Source of the DNA: an uncultured Lachnospiraceae bacterium
GTDB lineage: Bacteria > Bacillota > Clostridia > Lachnospirales > Lachnospiraceae
Assembly: GCA_910576975.1 (NCBI GenBank)
Contig: CAJTJY010000001.1
Location: 1 to 64,000, forward strand
Reading direction: 5' to 3'
DNA: 64,000 bases
Shown here: positions 45,646-55,192 of the stretch, piece after piece
How the letters are laid out: each line of letters starts with the position of its first letter
How positions within the stretch are numbered: position 1 is the first letter of the stretch
Translations under genes and position numbers: made by a program
The notes under the pieces: generated by a model
What the model saw: the letters and a program-made list of their open reading frames with translations, nothing else
Databases searched by the model: none
Told to the model about the DNA's origin: nothing

Positions 45646-46494
45646 TCACACGCCAGAATATGCAGAAAATCCTCCATCAATGGGAAGCACTACCCCTGTA
45701 ATAAACCCTGCCGCTTCGTTGTTGAGCAAAAATAACATGCTCCCCAAAAGTTCATCTGCTGTTCCAAAACGCTTCATTGGCGTTGCTGCAAGAATCTTTC
45801 CAGTACGCTCTGTGGGAGTTCCATCCGGCTGGTACAAAAGCCTCTCATTCTGATTTGTGACAAAAAAGCCTGGAGCAAGAGCGTTGACCCGGATTCCCTC
45901 CTTGGCAAAATGCACTGCAAGCCATTGAGTAAAATTGCTGACTGCCGCCTTGGCGCCACTGTATGCCGGAATTTTTGTCAGAGGCGTAAATGCATTCATC
46001 GAAGAGATATTCAAAATATTGCATCCCTCTCTTCCCACCATATCCCTGGAAAATTCCTGCGTGGGAAGCAGCGTCCCGATAAAGTTCAGGTTAAATACAA
46101 ATTCTACCCCGCTTTGTTCCAGGTCAAAAAACGTCTTGACATCTTCTTTCAAGTCTTCTGCCTCAAAATACTCTTTGTCAGTGGTCGCCAAAGGATGATT
46201 TCCCCCTGCGCCATTGACCAGGATATCGCAAGGACCCAGCTCTTCTAAGATTTTCTGATGCGCCTCCTTGAGGCTGCTTTTGTCGAGTGCGTTTGCCTGA
46301 TATCCCTTTGCGATGCCTCCTGCGGCGCAGATTTTTTCCGCGCACTGTTTTGCGGTTTCCCCGTTCAAATCTAGAAGAGCTGTCTTGGCGCCACACGACG
46401 CCAAGGCTTCCGCCATAGAGGAACACAAAACGCCCCCCGCCCCTGTAACCACTGCTACCTTATCTCTTAAATTCATTTCAAATGGTAATCTCAT
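45646..46494 (-). CDS. SDR oxidoreductase, probable D-mannonate oxidoreductase
   Basis: A 282-residue short-chain dehydrogenase. NAD(P) loop VTGAGGVLCSSMAEALASCG, NNAG-like VNGAGGNHP, catalytic Ser in ILNISSMNAF and YxxxK in YSGAKAAVSNF; the C-terminus GFITGVVLPIDGGFSAYSGV is typical of the mannonate/fructuronate group (UxuB-like SDR form). It would interconvert fructuronate and mannonate. AAAGGAG precedes ATG 46494. It follows a GPH-type transporter by 15 bases, so the pair imports and oxidises or reduces hexuronates; eda and the kinase at 16 kb complete the route. Confidence 0.8.
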   Translation of the reverse strand: MRLPFEMNLRDKVAVVTGAGGVLCSSMAEALASCGAKTALLDLNGETAKQCAEKICAAGGIAKGYQANALDKSSLKEAHQKILEELGPCDILVNGAGGNHPLATTDKEYFEAEDLKEDVKTFFDLEQSGVEFVFNLNFIGTLLPTQEFSRDMVGREGCNILNISSMNAFTPLTKIPAYSGAKAAVSNFTQWLAVHFAKEGIRVNALAPGFFVTNQNERLLYQPDGTPTERTGKILAATPMKRFGTADELLGSMLFLLNNEAAGFITGVVLPIDGGFSAYSGV

Positions 46495-46509
46495 TTTTTC
46501 TCTCCTTTC

Positions 46510-47910
46510 TCATTCTGCCCTTCGACGCTGCGCCAGAATTTCCCCATTTTGCTCCACCATTTTTTTGCTTAATGGATATGCAAATATAAGGATCAACGCC
46601 ACAATCACGTAACAAACGCCTGGAAATATCGTTGCAATGTTATATATGCCCTTGCGCACGGCATCTGTCTGCACCGCCCCTGGTTCTGATACGTAGCCAA
46701 TGGCTGACAGCGCAAAACCGCTGACGCCGCCTGCCAGAGCCTGACCGATCTTGCGTGCAAAGGAATACACGCCATAGACCGTGCCGTCCTCTCTGCTTCC
46801 CGTTTTCACTTCCTGGAAATCAATCACGTCTGTGATATACGCCCATACTACCATGTTAAAATAATACATGCCGAAATTTCCAATGAAAGTAATCCCCACA
46901 AAAACCCAGGGATTCTGAACCTTGAACAGAAACAGCAGCAGAAATACAATTCCCGTGAACAACATGCCTGCCGCCCCCGCCTCCTTTTTGCCGAATTTCT
47001 CCGTAATCTTTCCAGTAAATACCGCCAAAATCAGAGACGTGGGCACTCCCACAAATCCCATAACGGACAACGCCCTGGTATTTTTAAACCATTCTGCAAA
47101 AAGATAATTGTTCATCGACTGGCTCATCAGAGAACTAAGCAACAGGAAAATTGCGGCTCCAATTATCGCAAGCAGCGCCCGGTTAGAAATCAAGGTGCGT
47201 ACCGTCTCTCCCATCCCTGGCATCTTACCGCCGTTTGCTTTTTCTATTTTCACCCGCTCCGTAGTCATTTGATAACACAAAATATAGCATATCACGGCAA
47301 GCACTGCAAATACTCCGGCAATCATCGTAAATTTCACAGGATTTACAATTTGATTACCATTTTCGTCCTTGTAATAAATTACGACTGGAGCAACCATCAT
47401 GATCACTACGCTTGCAAATGTAGCTCCCATGGAACGAAACGTGGATAATTCCGCCCGCTGGCGGGGATTGTCTGTTATTGCTGACGCCATAGAACCATAA
47501 GGGATATTGATTGCCGTATACAAGACGGAACCCCATAGGATATATGTGATGAACATATATATTATTTTAACCGTCATAGGGGCAGAAGCCAGCGCAGACT
47601 GATACATTAGAAAGCTGACAAATGCCACTGGGATGCAAATCCGTTTTATCCAAGGACGAAATTTCCCATCCTTAGACGCCGGCAAACGGTCCACGATGCG
47701 GCCCATGCCTATATCCGTAAAGGCATCTACCACCCGGGCAACCAAAAACAGGACGCCTACCATTTTTGGATCGATTCCCAATACGTTTGTATAGAACACC
47801 ATCAAAAAAGAGCTTGCAAAGATAAACGTAAAATCATTCCCGAAATCCCCAAACATATAACCCAGCTTATCTTTGATGCCAAATGGTTTTTCATTGTTTT
47901 CTGCGTTCAT
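46510..47910 (-). CDS. GPH-family glycoside/hexuronide:cation symporter
   Basis: A 466-residue MFS/GPH transporter with about twelve membrane helices. Family motifs: IKDKLGYMFGDFGNDFTFIF near the N-terminus, FTDIGMGRIVDRLPASKDGKFRPWI and SMASAITDNPRQRAELSTFR. GPH members carry melibiose, xylosides or glucuronides with Na+ or H+; the neighbouring SDR suggests a hexuronate or hexuronide. ATG 47910 is chosen behind TGGAGGA; an upstream start at 47961 lacks a ribosome site. It forms a two-gene unit with the SDR gene. Confidence 0.87.
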   Translation of the reverse strand: MNAENNEKPFGIKDKLGYMFGDFGNDFTFIFASSFLMVFYTNVLGIDPKMVGVLFLVARVVDAFTDIGMGRIVDRLPASKDGKFRPWIKRICIPVAFVSFLMYQSALASAPMTVKIIYMFITYILWGSVLYTAINIPYGSMASAITDNPRQRAELSTFRSMGATFASVVIMMVAPVVIYYKDENGNQIVNPVKFTMIAGVFAVLAVICYILCYQMTTERVKIEKANGGKMPGMGETVRTLISNRALLAIIGAAIFLLLSSLMSQSMNNYLFAEWFKNTRALSVMGFVGVPTSLILAVFTGKITEKFGKKEAGAAGMLFTGIVFLLLFLFKVQNPWVFVGITFIGNFGMYYFNMVVWAYITDVIDFQEVKTGSREDGTVYGVYSFARKIGQALAGGVSGFALSAIGYVSEPGAVQTDAVRKGIYNIATIFPGVCYVIVALILIFAYPLSKKMVEQNGEILAQRRRAE

Positions 47911-48007
47911 AAAAATTTCCTCCATCCAGTCGGTATGATTTGATATTCTCTGCAAAAACAATGAAAATTATTCCTGTTGCTCAAATTTAAAAAGAAATAG
48001 TCTTTTG

Positions 48008-48083
48008 CTTAAGGATTAGGGCGCCAAAAAGTCGATTTTCATAACAGCGGAAATTCAGACCTTTTGACACCCTAATCCTATAA
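48008..48083. repeat. Palindromic repeat type D, copy 2
   Basis: TTAAGGATTAGGGCGCCAAA on the left pairs with a right arm ending CACCCTAATCCTATAA. It resembles 14645-14728 in arm ends (AAGGAT..CCTAATC.TATA), ATTTTC in the loop and a GACCTTT block. It lies between deoD and the GPH gene on the minus strand, just past the deoD terminator. Confidence 0.55.
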
Positions 48084-48086
48084 ATG

Positions 48087-48130
48087 AAAAAAGCCCCATG
48101 CTCCTTGCATATTTGGAGCATGAGGCTTTT
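48087..48130 (-). terminator. Terminator after deoD
   Basis: AAAAGCCCCATGCTCC pairs with GGAGCATGAGGCTTTT around an 11-base loop, followed on the minus strand by a T run. It starts 21 bases past the deoD stop. Confidence 0.85.
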
Positions 48131-48151
48131 GCAATTATTAAGCAGCAGTTT

Positions 48152-48865
48152 CTAAGCCCGAACCGCTGTCTCTAAAGCAATTTCAATCATCTTTCCTAGT
48201 CCTTCCTGCCGTTGCTGAGAAGTAAGCTCTCCAGGACGGTATAAATGATCTGAAATTGTCAGAATGCAGAGGGCATGTTTCCCCGCCCTGGCGGCATTGA
48301 GATAGAGCGCGCCGCTTTCCATCTCTACGGCGAGAACACCCATTTTCTTGAAACAATCTTTGGAACGCTCGGAATAAAACGCATCTTCGGACAAGATGTT
48401 TCCCACTCGGACCTCAGTCCCAAGATCCTTTGCGCTCTCCACCGCCTTGCTCAGCAGTCCATAATCTGCCAGCGGAGCCAAATGTCCCGGACATCCAAAC
48501 TGATTTGGATAATCAGAGACCACGGAAGCACCCATTCCAATCACTACATCCATTACGTTTAAATCATCCTGGAGCCCTCCTGCGGAACCTATGCGAATGA
48601 TATTGTCAACATCATAAAAATGAAACAGTTCATAAGAATAGATCGCAATGGAAGGCATTCCCATGCCAGAGCCCATGACAGACAGCTCTTTTCCTTTGTA
48701 ATAGCCAGTAAAGGCAAGCATGCCTCTTACCTGGTTGACGCAGCGCGCCTGTTCCAAATATGTCTCTGCAATAAATTTCGCCCGGAGAGGATCTCCTGGC
48801 ATCAAAACTGTTTTTGCAAAATCTCCAGCCTTAGCCTCAATGTGCGGTGTTGGTATATTACCCAT
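48152..48865 (-). CDS. deoD: Purine-nucleoside phosphorylase, DeoD type
   Basis: A 237-residue hexameric-type phosphorylase that splits purine (deoxy)ribonucleosides with phosphate. Motifs: TPHIEAKAGDFAKTVLMPGD, MGMPSIAIYSYELFHFYDVD, IRIGSAGGLQ, VEMESGALYLNAARAGK and the catalytic Asp in LTISDHLYRPGE. The length matches DeoD (~235). GAGGAGG precedes ATG 48865. It has its own terminator, so it appears monocistronic. Confidence 0.95.
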   Translation of the reverse strand: MGNIPTPHIEAKAGDFAKTVLMPGDPLRAKFIAETYLEQARCVNQVRGMLAFTGYYKGKELSVMGSGMGMPSIAIYSYELFHFYDVDNIIRIGSAGGLQDDLNVMDVVIGMGASVVSDYPNQFGCPGHLAPLADYGLLSKAVESAKDLGTEVRVGNILSEDAFYSERSKDCFKKMGVLAVEMESGALYLNAARAGKHALCILTISDHLYRPGELTSQQRQEGLGKMIEIALETAVRA

Positions 48866-48915
48866 AGTTCATTCCTCCTCTTGATTTTAACTACTTTCTT
48901 GATAGATCCTAAAAA

Positions 48916-49236
48916 CTATAAAAAAATCTGCAACGCCAATCCAGCCAATAAAGCCGCCAGACTGGCACAGACTGCTACCATGAACAACCCCTTGCCCCGA
49001 TAAGCCGCCAATAAAGCCGCTGCCACTCCTGCCGCCGCAGTGACTGGGGAGCCCGTAGCATAAAATACCGCTGGAAAGGTCATAGCGCCCAATACTGTAT
49101 AGGGGATATAAGCAAGAAAGGAGCGGATAAACGGATTCTCTATCTTCTTATGAAACAATACAAACGGAACCACCCGGATCAGATATGTAACTGCAAACAT
49201 CACCAACAGATAACTCCAAAATACGCCTGTCTCCAT
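48916..49236 (-). CDS. azlD: AzlD branched-chain amino acid exporter subunit
   Basis: A 106-residue membrane protein with about four helices; it starts METGVFWSYLLVMFAVTYLI and has VVPFVLFHKKIENPFIRSFL and YIPYTVLGAMTFPAVFYATG, the AzlD pattern. With AzlC it exports branched-chain amino acids. ATG 49236 overlaps the azlC stop (TAATG), showing translational coupling; a longer frame from 49275 lies inside azlC and is not used. Confidence 0.87.
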   Translation of the reverse strand: METGVFWSYLLVMFAVTYLIRVVPFVLFHKKIENPFIRSFLAYIPYTVLGAMTFPAVFYATGSPVTAAAGVAAALLAAYRGKGLFMVAVCASLAALLAGLALQIFL

Positions 49237-49943
49237 TACGCCTCCTCCTGCATCTCTTCTTCCATGGGAAAGCACGCCGCTCCTGCCGCCGACGCCAGCA
49301 CTGCGCAGATAATCACTGCAAAACCGCTGGAAATATTACATACGCCTGGAAGATAATATAAGGCAAAGCTTAAAGCCACCGCCAGCAAAGTTATCTTTAA
49401 TATGCGGCTGTCTTTCTTCATCGCAGGAACGATGATTGCGATAAACATTCCATAGATGGCAAGCCCCAAAGCGTCGCTGATGTTTTGAGGCAGAATATTT
49501 CCACAAACCGCCCCTGCCAGAGTGCCAAACGTCCAGCCCAAATAAGGCAGCACTGCAAGTCCCAAAAAATACTGACTGCTCACTTCCCGCTCCCGGCTCA
49601 TGGCTACCGCAAAGATCTCATCTGTAACAGCAAAGCCAAGCAGCATCTTTCTGCCTGCATGAAACCTTGGGTCCACTTTCTGGGACAGCGAGATGCTCAT
49701 CAACGCATAGCGCAGATTGATGACAAGCTGGGAGACCGCCATCTCAATATAAGAACCTGCCGCCGCCATGATGGTAATTCCTGCAAACTGCCCGGCGGAG
49801 GTAAGGTTCATCACGGACACCAGCAAAGCCTCCCACCAGTCTAAGCCGGAAGAAACCGCCGCAAGCCCAAATGTAAAGGATACGGACAGATAGCCAATCC
49901 CGATGGCGCTTCCATCCTTAAATCCCTGTAACAACTGTTTCAT
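49236..49943 (-). CDS. azlC: AzlC branched-chain amino acid exporter subunit
   Basis: A 235-residue membrane protein with about six helices. Motifs: GIGYLSVSFTFGLAAVSSGL, NLTSAGQFAGITIMAAAGSY and INLRYALMSISLSQKVDPRF with TDEIFAVAMSRE, all characteristic of AzlC. It forms the large subunit of the exporter of leucine, isoleucine and valine. TAGGAGGAATG precedes ATG 49943. The pair runs divergently from the small membrane gene at 50150. Confidence 0.9.
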   Translation of the reverse strand: MKQLLQGFKDGSAIGIGYLSVSFTFGLAAVSSGLDWWEALLVSVMNLTSAGQFAGITIMAAAGSYIEMAVSQLVINLRYALMSISLSQKVDPRFHAGRKMLLGFAVTDEIFAVAMSREREVSSQYFLGLAVLPYLGWTFGTLAGAVCGNILPQNISDALGLAIYGMFIAIIVPAMKKDSRILKITLLAVALSFALYYLPGVCNISSGFAVIICAVLASAAGAACFPMEEEMQEEA

Positions 49944-50073
49944 ACATTCCTCCTAATGAAGCACTTATGCCCTTTTCTTTGGTAAATCGATGCAACACTG
50001 CTGCAAATCTGTTCAAACAATAAAACCCTCTTGCCAAACTGCCCCGGACAAGCTATGATATCTATGGAACCTC

Positions 50074-50120
50074 CTGCGTTAAAGGCGCAGGCTCTTCACA
50101 GCCGAACGTCTTTAACGCAG
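50074..50120 (+). promoter_or_regulatory. Hairpin in the leader of the small membrane gene
   Basis: CTGCGTTAAAGGCG at 50074-50087 pairs with CGTCTTTAACGCAG at 50107-50120 with one mismatch, 30 bases before the start at 50150. No T run follows, so a terminator is less likely than an operator or mRNA structure. Confidence 0.4.
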
Positions 50121-50149
50121 AAAACAATTGTACTGACAAAGGAGCGCTT

Positions 50150-50374
50150 ATGAAAAAAATACAACAATTGCTTGCCATCTTTGGCATTATCCTATTGGTT
50201 GGATTATACCTTTCCACCCTTGTCCTTGCCGTTCTTGGAAAGAATTTCTTTCCCATGTTCATGGCCGCCCTGTTCGCCAGCATGGCGCTTCCAGTATTGC
50301 TCTGGCTTTATGGCTTTCTATACAAGATGTTAAAAAAGAAAGCCGACGAAAATTCGAAGCATGGGGCTAAATAA
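50150..50374 (+). CDS. Small two-helix membrane protein of unknown function
   Basis: A 74-residue protein with two membrane helices (residues 7-27 and 35-58) and a basic, Lys-rich C-terminal tail. AAAGGAGCG precedes ATG 50150. No named family is recognised, although such proteins are common in Lachnospiraceae genomes. It stands alone between azlCD (divergent) and the purA-HAD pair (convergent). Confidence 0.65.
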   Translation: MKKIQQLLAIFGIILLVGLYLSTLVLAVLGKNFFPMFMAALFASMALPVLLWLYGFLYKMLKKKADENSKHGAK

Positions 50375-50473
50375 TGCAACAATCATGCTCGCTGGCGCAA
50401 ATAAAAGATGTCACCATATGACCGCACTTGATGCGTCAAAGCATGAATCACTAATTTCTTAATCAAGCTTCCC

Positions 50474-51076
50474 TTATTCCACTCCCAGGCTTCTCAATTC
50501 TTCTTCTGCCTGGGATTTGGTATGAAAATGAATGGTTGCCATGCCTAACTGGTTCGCTGCAATAATATTTGCGCGGTTATCATCTAAAAATACGCACTCC
50601 GTAGGATTCAACTGATATTTTTTCATCAACGCCTGATAAATCTCCGGCTCCGGCTTAACCGACTGCACCTCATAGGAGAACACCGCCCCGTCTACCTCCT
50701 CTACAAACGCCAGCTCTTCCATACTCTGAAAGTAAAGCCTTCTTGGATAATTAGAAAGCAGATACACACGATATCCCTGTTCCCTTAGCTTTCTTATCCA
50801 AGCGAATGCATAGTCATATCGTTTAATGCTATTTCCGATGTTATTCCAAAAACGCATAATCTCTGACTCGCAATCCGGGGCCTTTTTCAGAAAGCCTTCC
50901 AGGATATCCTCCTCCGGCATTCTGCCGCGGTCAAATTCGTTCCACAGCTCTGAGAGCACTGTCGCATGAGCTACTTTCTCATAGGCTTCCGGTGAAAAAT
51001 TCAAGGCGTCAAAACACCCCTGCCAGTCAAATTCTACCAGGACTTTGCCAACGTCAAACACCACGTTTTTGATCAT
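50474..51076 (-). CDS. HAD-family phosphatase, YihX-like
   Basis: A 200-residue HAD hydrolase. Motif I reads VVFDVGKVLVEFDWQG, a DxG rather than DxD form, as in the YihX sugar-phosphate phosphatase group. Motif II is YLLSNYPRRLY and the C-terminal motif ECVFLDDNRANIIAANQLGM carries the DD pair. ATG 51076 is used: it starts 5 bases after the purA stop, which suggests coupling. The substrate is unknown; sugar phosphates such as glucose 1-phosphate are plausible. Confidence 0.85.
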   Translation of the reverse strand: MIKNVVFDVGKVLVEFDWQGCFDALNFSPEAYEKVAHATVLSELWNEFDRGRMPEEDILEGFLKKAPDCESEIMRFWNNIGNSIKRYDYAFAWIRKLREQGYRVYLLSNYPRRLYFQSMEELAFVEEVDGAVFSYEVQSVKPEPEIYQALMKKYQLNPTECVFLDDNRANIIAANQLGMATIHFHTKSQAEEELRSLGVE

Positions 51077-51080
51077 ATCT

Positions 51081-52376
51081 CTAATTCCCACTCCTTTTCG
51101 ATGAACGATATATGATATCGTCTCTGCCGGGTCCATTGGAAATCATGGTAATTGGGAATCCAATCTTTTCTTCCACAAATTCAATATATTTTCTACAGTT
51201 TTCTGGAAGATCCTCGTATTTTTTAATCCCCCGGATATCGGATTTCCAGCCCGGAAGAACTTCTAATACAGGTTTTGCCTTTTCCAGCTTCACGGTAGTC
51301 GGAAATTCAGTAGTTACCGCCCCGTCAATCTCATACCCTACGCAGACAGGGATCTCATCGAGATACCCGAGAACATCGAGCACTGTAAACGCCACGTCCG
51401 TCGTGCCCTGCATCCGGCAGCCATACTTGCTTGCCACCACGTCAAACCATCCCATGCGCCTGGGACGCCCTGTAGTCACGCCGTACTCGCCTCCGTCTCC
51501 TCCTCTGCGCCTCAGCTCATCCGCTTCCTCGCCAAAAATTTCACTGACAAACGCCCCTGCGCCAACGGCCGAAGAATATGCCTTGCACACCGTAATAATC
51601 TTGCGGATTTCATATGGCGGAATCCCTGCGCCGATCGCTCCATAAGCTGCAAGCGTGGAAGACGAGGTTACCATGGGATAGATTCCATGATCTGGATCTT
51701 TCAAAGAGCCTAACTGGCCTTCCAGCAAGATATCTTTCCCTTCCTGAATGGCGTTCCACAGATAAGCAGAGGCATCACATACATACGGCTCTATCATCCT
51801 GCGGTATTCCATAAGCTCTTTCTTAAGATCCTCCGGGGATAACAGCGGCTTGTGATACAAATGCTCCAGCAGCACGTTTTTCGTTTCACAGACACGAACC
51901 ACCTTTTCAGACAAAGCTTGCTCGTCAAAAAGCTCACTGACCTGAAAACCAATTTTTGCATATTTATCTGAATAGAAAGGCGCAATTCCAGACTTAGTGG
52001 AACCGAAAGATTTGCCGCCCAGGCGTTCCTCCTCATATTGATCGAACAATATGTGATAGGACATCACCATCTGCGCACGGTCAGAAACCAAAATCTTTGG
52101 CGCTGGAACGCCCTGGTCCACAATCGACTGAATTTCTGCAAAGAGAACCGGAATGTTAAGCGCCACGCCATTCCCGATCACACTGGTGGTGTGCTCATAA
52201 AAGACCCCGCTTGGAAGCGTATGAAGCGCAAATTTTCCATAATCGTTTACGATGGTATGCCCGGCATTGGCGCCGCCCTGAAAACGCACGATAATATCCG
52301 CTTCCCTTGCCATCATATCCGTAATCTTGCCCTTTCCTTCATCGCCCCAGTTTGCTCCGACTATTGCCTTAACCAT
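51081..52376 (-). CDS. purA: Adenylosuccinate synthase
   Basis: A 431-residue enzyme joining IMP and aspartate with GTP on the way to AMP. Motifs: VGANWGDEGKGKITDMMARE with the catalytic Asp and P-loop, ANAGHTIV, SFGSTKSGIAPFYSDKYAK, VTTGRPRRMGWFDVVASKYG and a C-terminal SNGPGRDDII. The region usually reading EGAQG..LDIDHGTYP is EGQLGSLKDPDHGIYP here, a noticeable variant. ATG 52376 follows AAAGGAGG by nine bases; a start at 52403 would precede that site. It is followed directly by the HAD gene. Confidence 0.93.
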   Translation of the reverse strand: MVKAIVGANWGDEGKGKITDMMAREADIIVRFQGGANAGHTIVNDYGKFALHTLPSGVFYEHTTSVIGNGVALNIPVLFAEIQSIVDQGVPAPKILVSDRAQMVMSYHILFDQYEEERLGGKSFGSTKSGIAPFYSDKYAKIGFQVSELFDEQALSEKVVRVCETKNVLLEHLYHKPLLSPEDLKKELMEYRRMIEPYVCDASAYLWNAIQEGKDILLEGQLGSLKDPDHGIYPMVTSSSTLAAYGAIGAGIPPYEIRKIITVCKAYSSAVGAGAFVSEIFGEEADELRRRGGDGGEYGVTTGRPRRMGWFDVVASKYGCRMQGTTDVAFTVLDVLGYLDEIPVCVGYEIDGAVTTEFPTTVKLEKAKPVLEVLPGWKSDIRGIKKYEDLPENCRKYIEFVEEKIGFPITMISNGPGRDDIIYRSSKRSGN

Positions 52377-52489
52377 TGATAAGTTCCTCCTTTTATGCAT
52401 CAACGTTTTTAAGTTTCGTTGCTCCGCTGCCCGTGGGAAGAGGAGAAGAAATCCTGCCAGGATCCCTTCTCCTCCCTTGTGCCTGCAGC

Positions 52490-54202
52490 TTACACTTTTT
52501 TAAACCGTTCCACTTCGCTGCGAAGCTCCCGTGATATGCTCTGGTTGTTTTCCGTTTCCTTTCGGATATGTTCCATCGCTTCCACCAAAACTCCGGTATT
52601 CTCCGCCGCATTGGAAACTCCCTTTGCACTTTCATCCACGGTATTGGAAATATTATTGATTCCTGTATTGATATGCTCCATAATGTCTTCCACCTCAGAA
52701 GTCCTTCCGGAAAACTCCGTCAAGATCTCATTGACACGCTCTGCATCGTCCTGATAATTATTAGCCATATCCACAAAGCCGTCGTAATCTTTCATTACGT
52801 CCTCGTCAATAAACCGCAGCATATCTTCTGCGCTCTTGGCAAGCTTATCCACCGCGGCAGTCACCATGTTGCTAATGTTCTGAATGTTATTCGCCGTATC
52901 CTTGCTGCTATCTGCCAGAGTGCGTATCTCGTCTGCCACCACGGCAAATCCCCTGCCTGCTTCCCCTGCCCTTGCCGCCTCAATCGAGGCATTCAGAGCC
53001 AAGAGATTGGTCTGACTGGTAATATTCAGGATATCGCCTGTCAGCTCATTGATCCGTTCCACGCTGCGGCTCTCCGCCACAGCCTGCTCCAAGGTCTTAC
53101 GGATTTCCAGAATCATATGGCTGGCAGCCGCTTTGCTTTTGACCGTGTCTTTTTGGATATTCTCTGCCTTTGCCTTAATATCCACCACCAATTCCGCCCC
53201 GCTTACTACGCGCTGGGCCATTTGCTTGACTTTGGCATAGATATCGTCGCTTCCCTCCACGATCTGCTCTAAGGTGGCGGAAACTTCCTCCATGCTGGCG
53301 GCAAGCTGTTCCATGGAAGCAGACACGCTGGTCACATTTTCATTTGACAGATTGACCCGTTCAGTGATATTATCCGCAGAATCCATCATGCGCTCAGATT
53401 CTCCTTTCAGTTTCTGTATCAGATTCTGAAGCTGCTCAATAAACCCATTGACCCCTGTCACAAGCTGGCCTACTTCATCCTGCGTCTTCACTGTGATGCG
53501 TTCTGTCAAATCTCCTTCTTCTTTCTCAATCTTAGCAACAATCTGATTCAAATGACCGCTGGCTTTCTTCGCAGGACGAGCAATGGTGCAAATCACAATC
53601 AGGATTGTGCACAATGCAAACAGAAGCAAAATAAGAACCATCACAATGTTAAAAATGTATGTACCTGATATTTTAATGTCAATCTGCCCTGACACTAGGC
53701 TGATCCTGGTTTCCATGGCGTCTGTATATAGCGCTTTATACTCATCCAGGGAGTCGCCAAGCTCTTTGCTGTCTCCCAAAACGATCAAAGCCGACATCGT
53801 ATCTCTGTTGTCGATATATTCCGCCGCCTCAATCCCCAAGGACATATACTCTTCAAAATGCTGTTTATAAGATGCAAAGCTTTCATTCAAAGCCTGATCC
53901 GACGTCTTTTTGCACAGCGCTTCCATCTGTGCTAAATAGTCTTTTATAAGGCTTACTTTCTGTTTAACAGCATCCCCTCCCTGGGTTTTCAGTTTCGTAG
54001 TATCCATCAAATTACGAAATTCCTGCACCTGGACTGACATTTGCCCTTCAATCTTGCGCAATTCCAAATAAACATCGGCAATTTCCCCGTTTCTCTCATT
54101 AATTTCAGAAATTGCAGCCACGTTCGCAATGCCGAATAAAATAAAAATCAAGGACAAAATTCCTACAAGTAATACAATCTTTGTTCCAATCCGTTTTTTC
54201 AC
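52490..54202 (-). CDS. Methyl-accepting chemotaxis protein, four-helix-bundle sensor
   Basis: A 570-residue chemoreceptor: membrane helix 1 (residues 8-30), a ~150-residue helical extracellular region with the 4HB pattern ([18 protein letters not shown]), helix 2 near 183-208, HAMP, and a signalling domain with tip [20 protein letters not shown]. The start GTG 54202 has GAGGAGAAG. It is upstream of no che genes, but an Hpt protein and DegV lie just before it on the same strand. The ligand is unknown. Confidence 0.9.
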   Translation of the reverse strand: MKKRIGTKIVLLVGILSLIFILFGIANVAAISEINERNGEIADVYLELRKIEGQMSVQVQEFRNLMDTTKLKTQGGDAVKQKVSLIKDYLAQMEALCKKTSDQALNESFASYKQHFEEYMSLGIEAAEYIDNRDTMSALIVLGDSKELGDSLDEYKALYTDAMETRISLVSGQIDIKISGTYIFNIVMVLILLLFALCTILIVICTIARPAKKASGHLNQIVAKIEKEEGDLTERITVKTQDEVGQLVTGVNGFIEQLQNLIQKLKGESERMMDSADNITERVNLSNENVTSVSASMEQLAASMEEVSATLEQIVEGSDDIYAKVKQMAQRVVSGAELVVDIKAKAENIQKDTVKSKAAASHMILEIRKTLEQAVAESRSVERINELTGDILNITSQTNLLALNASIEAARAGEAGRGFAVVADEIRTLADSSKDTANNIQNISNMVTAAVDKLAKSAEDMLRFIDEDVMKDYDGFVDMANNYQDDAERVNEILTEFSGRTSEVEDIMEHINTGINNISNTVDESAKGVSNAAENTGVLVEAMEHIRKETENNQSISRELRSEVERFKKV

Positions 54203-54246
54203 TCTTCTCCTCCTTGGCCCTGCCTATGTCGACCTTTGTAAATACC

Positions 54247-55119
54247 TTAGCGGACGCTGATTTTCCTAGAACATGCCACGGCAAGAGCTCCCGGTCCGAT
54301 ATGGCAAGCAACACTAAGAGAAAGAGGATCCGTCAGTTCCACTTCCTGTCCAGGAAAGGCTTCCTCAATCTGCGCCTTAAAATCCAGGGCCGTCTCCCGG
54401 TCCTTGGTATATGCAGCGAATATATGCATATTGCTTCCTGTCGGATCACCAAAACGTTTCATAAAATCATTTTTTAACGCGTCTATCATAATGGTTCTTG
54501 CCTGCTTGACAGTCCTGGCTTTGGCATAAGCGTCAAGCTTCTCTCCCTGTATCTGCAGGACTGGCTTTAACTTTAGAAGCGTCCCCAGCGCCGCCGCTGC
54601 CGGGGTGATGCGTCCGCCTTTCTTCAGATAGTACAATGTATCCACCATGATATAGATACTGGAATCGTATTTAACCTCTTCCAGAAAATCTTTAATCTCT
54701 CTGGCATTCTTACCCTGCTGCACCAATTCAATAGCATCCCATACGCTCTGCTTTTGGGTGACAGATATTCTCTGGTTGTTAACTACCTGTACTCTGCCCT
54801 CATATTCCTGTGAAAGCATCACTGCCGTCTCACAAGAACTGCTCAGTCCGCTGGACATGGGAATATGCACGATCTCGTCATGTTCCTTTAGCAGATCATC
54901 CCACAAATCTGTAACGGATCCCACTGCTGGCATAGAGGTAGAGATATTGGACTTGCCCTCAAGCTTCTCATAAAACTGTTGCTGCGAAAGGTCAATATCC
55001 TCAAAATAAGTTTCATCATCAATAAAAAACGGCATAGGCATCACATATACGCCGCATTTCTTCGCCTCAGACTGCGTAATCCCGCTGTTGCTGTCCGTTA
55101 CCACCGCAATTCTTCCCAC
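54247..55119 (-). CDS. DegV-family fatty-acid-binding protein
   Basis: A 290-residue two-domain protein. N-terminal VTDSNSGITQSEAKKCGVYV, then HIPMSSGLSSSCETAVMLSQ (lipid carboxylate-binding Ser region), and YYLKKGGRITPAAAALGTLL typical of DegV. Members bind fatty acids and in some Firmicutes (FakB) present them to the FakA kinase. No fakA is adjacent. The start GTG 55119 follows AAGGAGG. Confidence 0.88.
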   Translation of the reverse strand: MGRIAVVTDSNSGITQSEAKKCGVYVMPMPFFIDDETYFEDIDLSQQQFYEKLEGKSNISTSMPAVGSVTDLWDDLLKEHDEIVHIPMSSGLSSSCETAVMLSQEYEGRVQVVNNQRISVTQKQSVWDAIELVQQGKNAREIKDFLEEVKYDSSIYIMVDTLYYLKKGGRITPAAAALGTLLKLKPVLQIQGEKLDAYAKARTVKQARTIMIDALKNDFMKRFGDPTGSNMHIFAAYTKDRETALDFKAQIEEAFPGQEVELTDPLSLSVACHIGPGALAVACSRKISVR

Positions 55120-55192
55120 CAGAGCGTTCCTCCTTCTGATTCTACTGTTATTATCAAAACTGCATCATATTTCCCCGACAAATGCCATCTTC

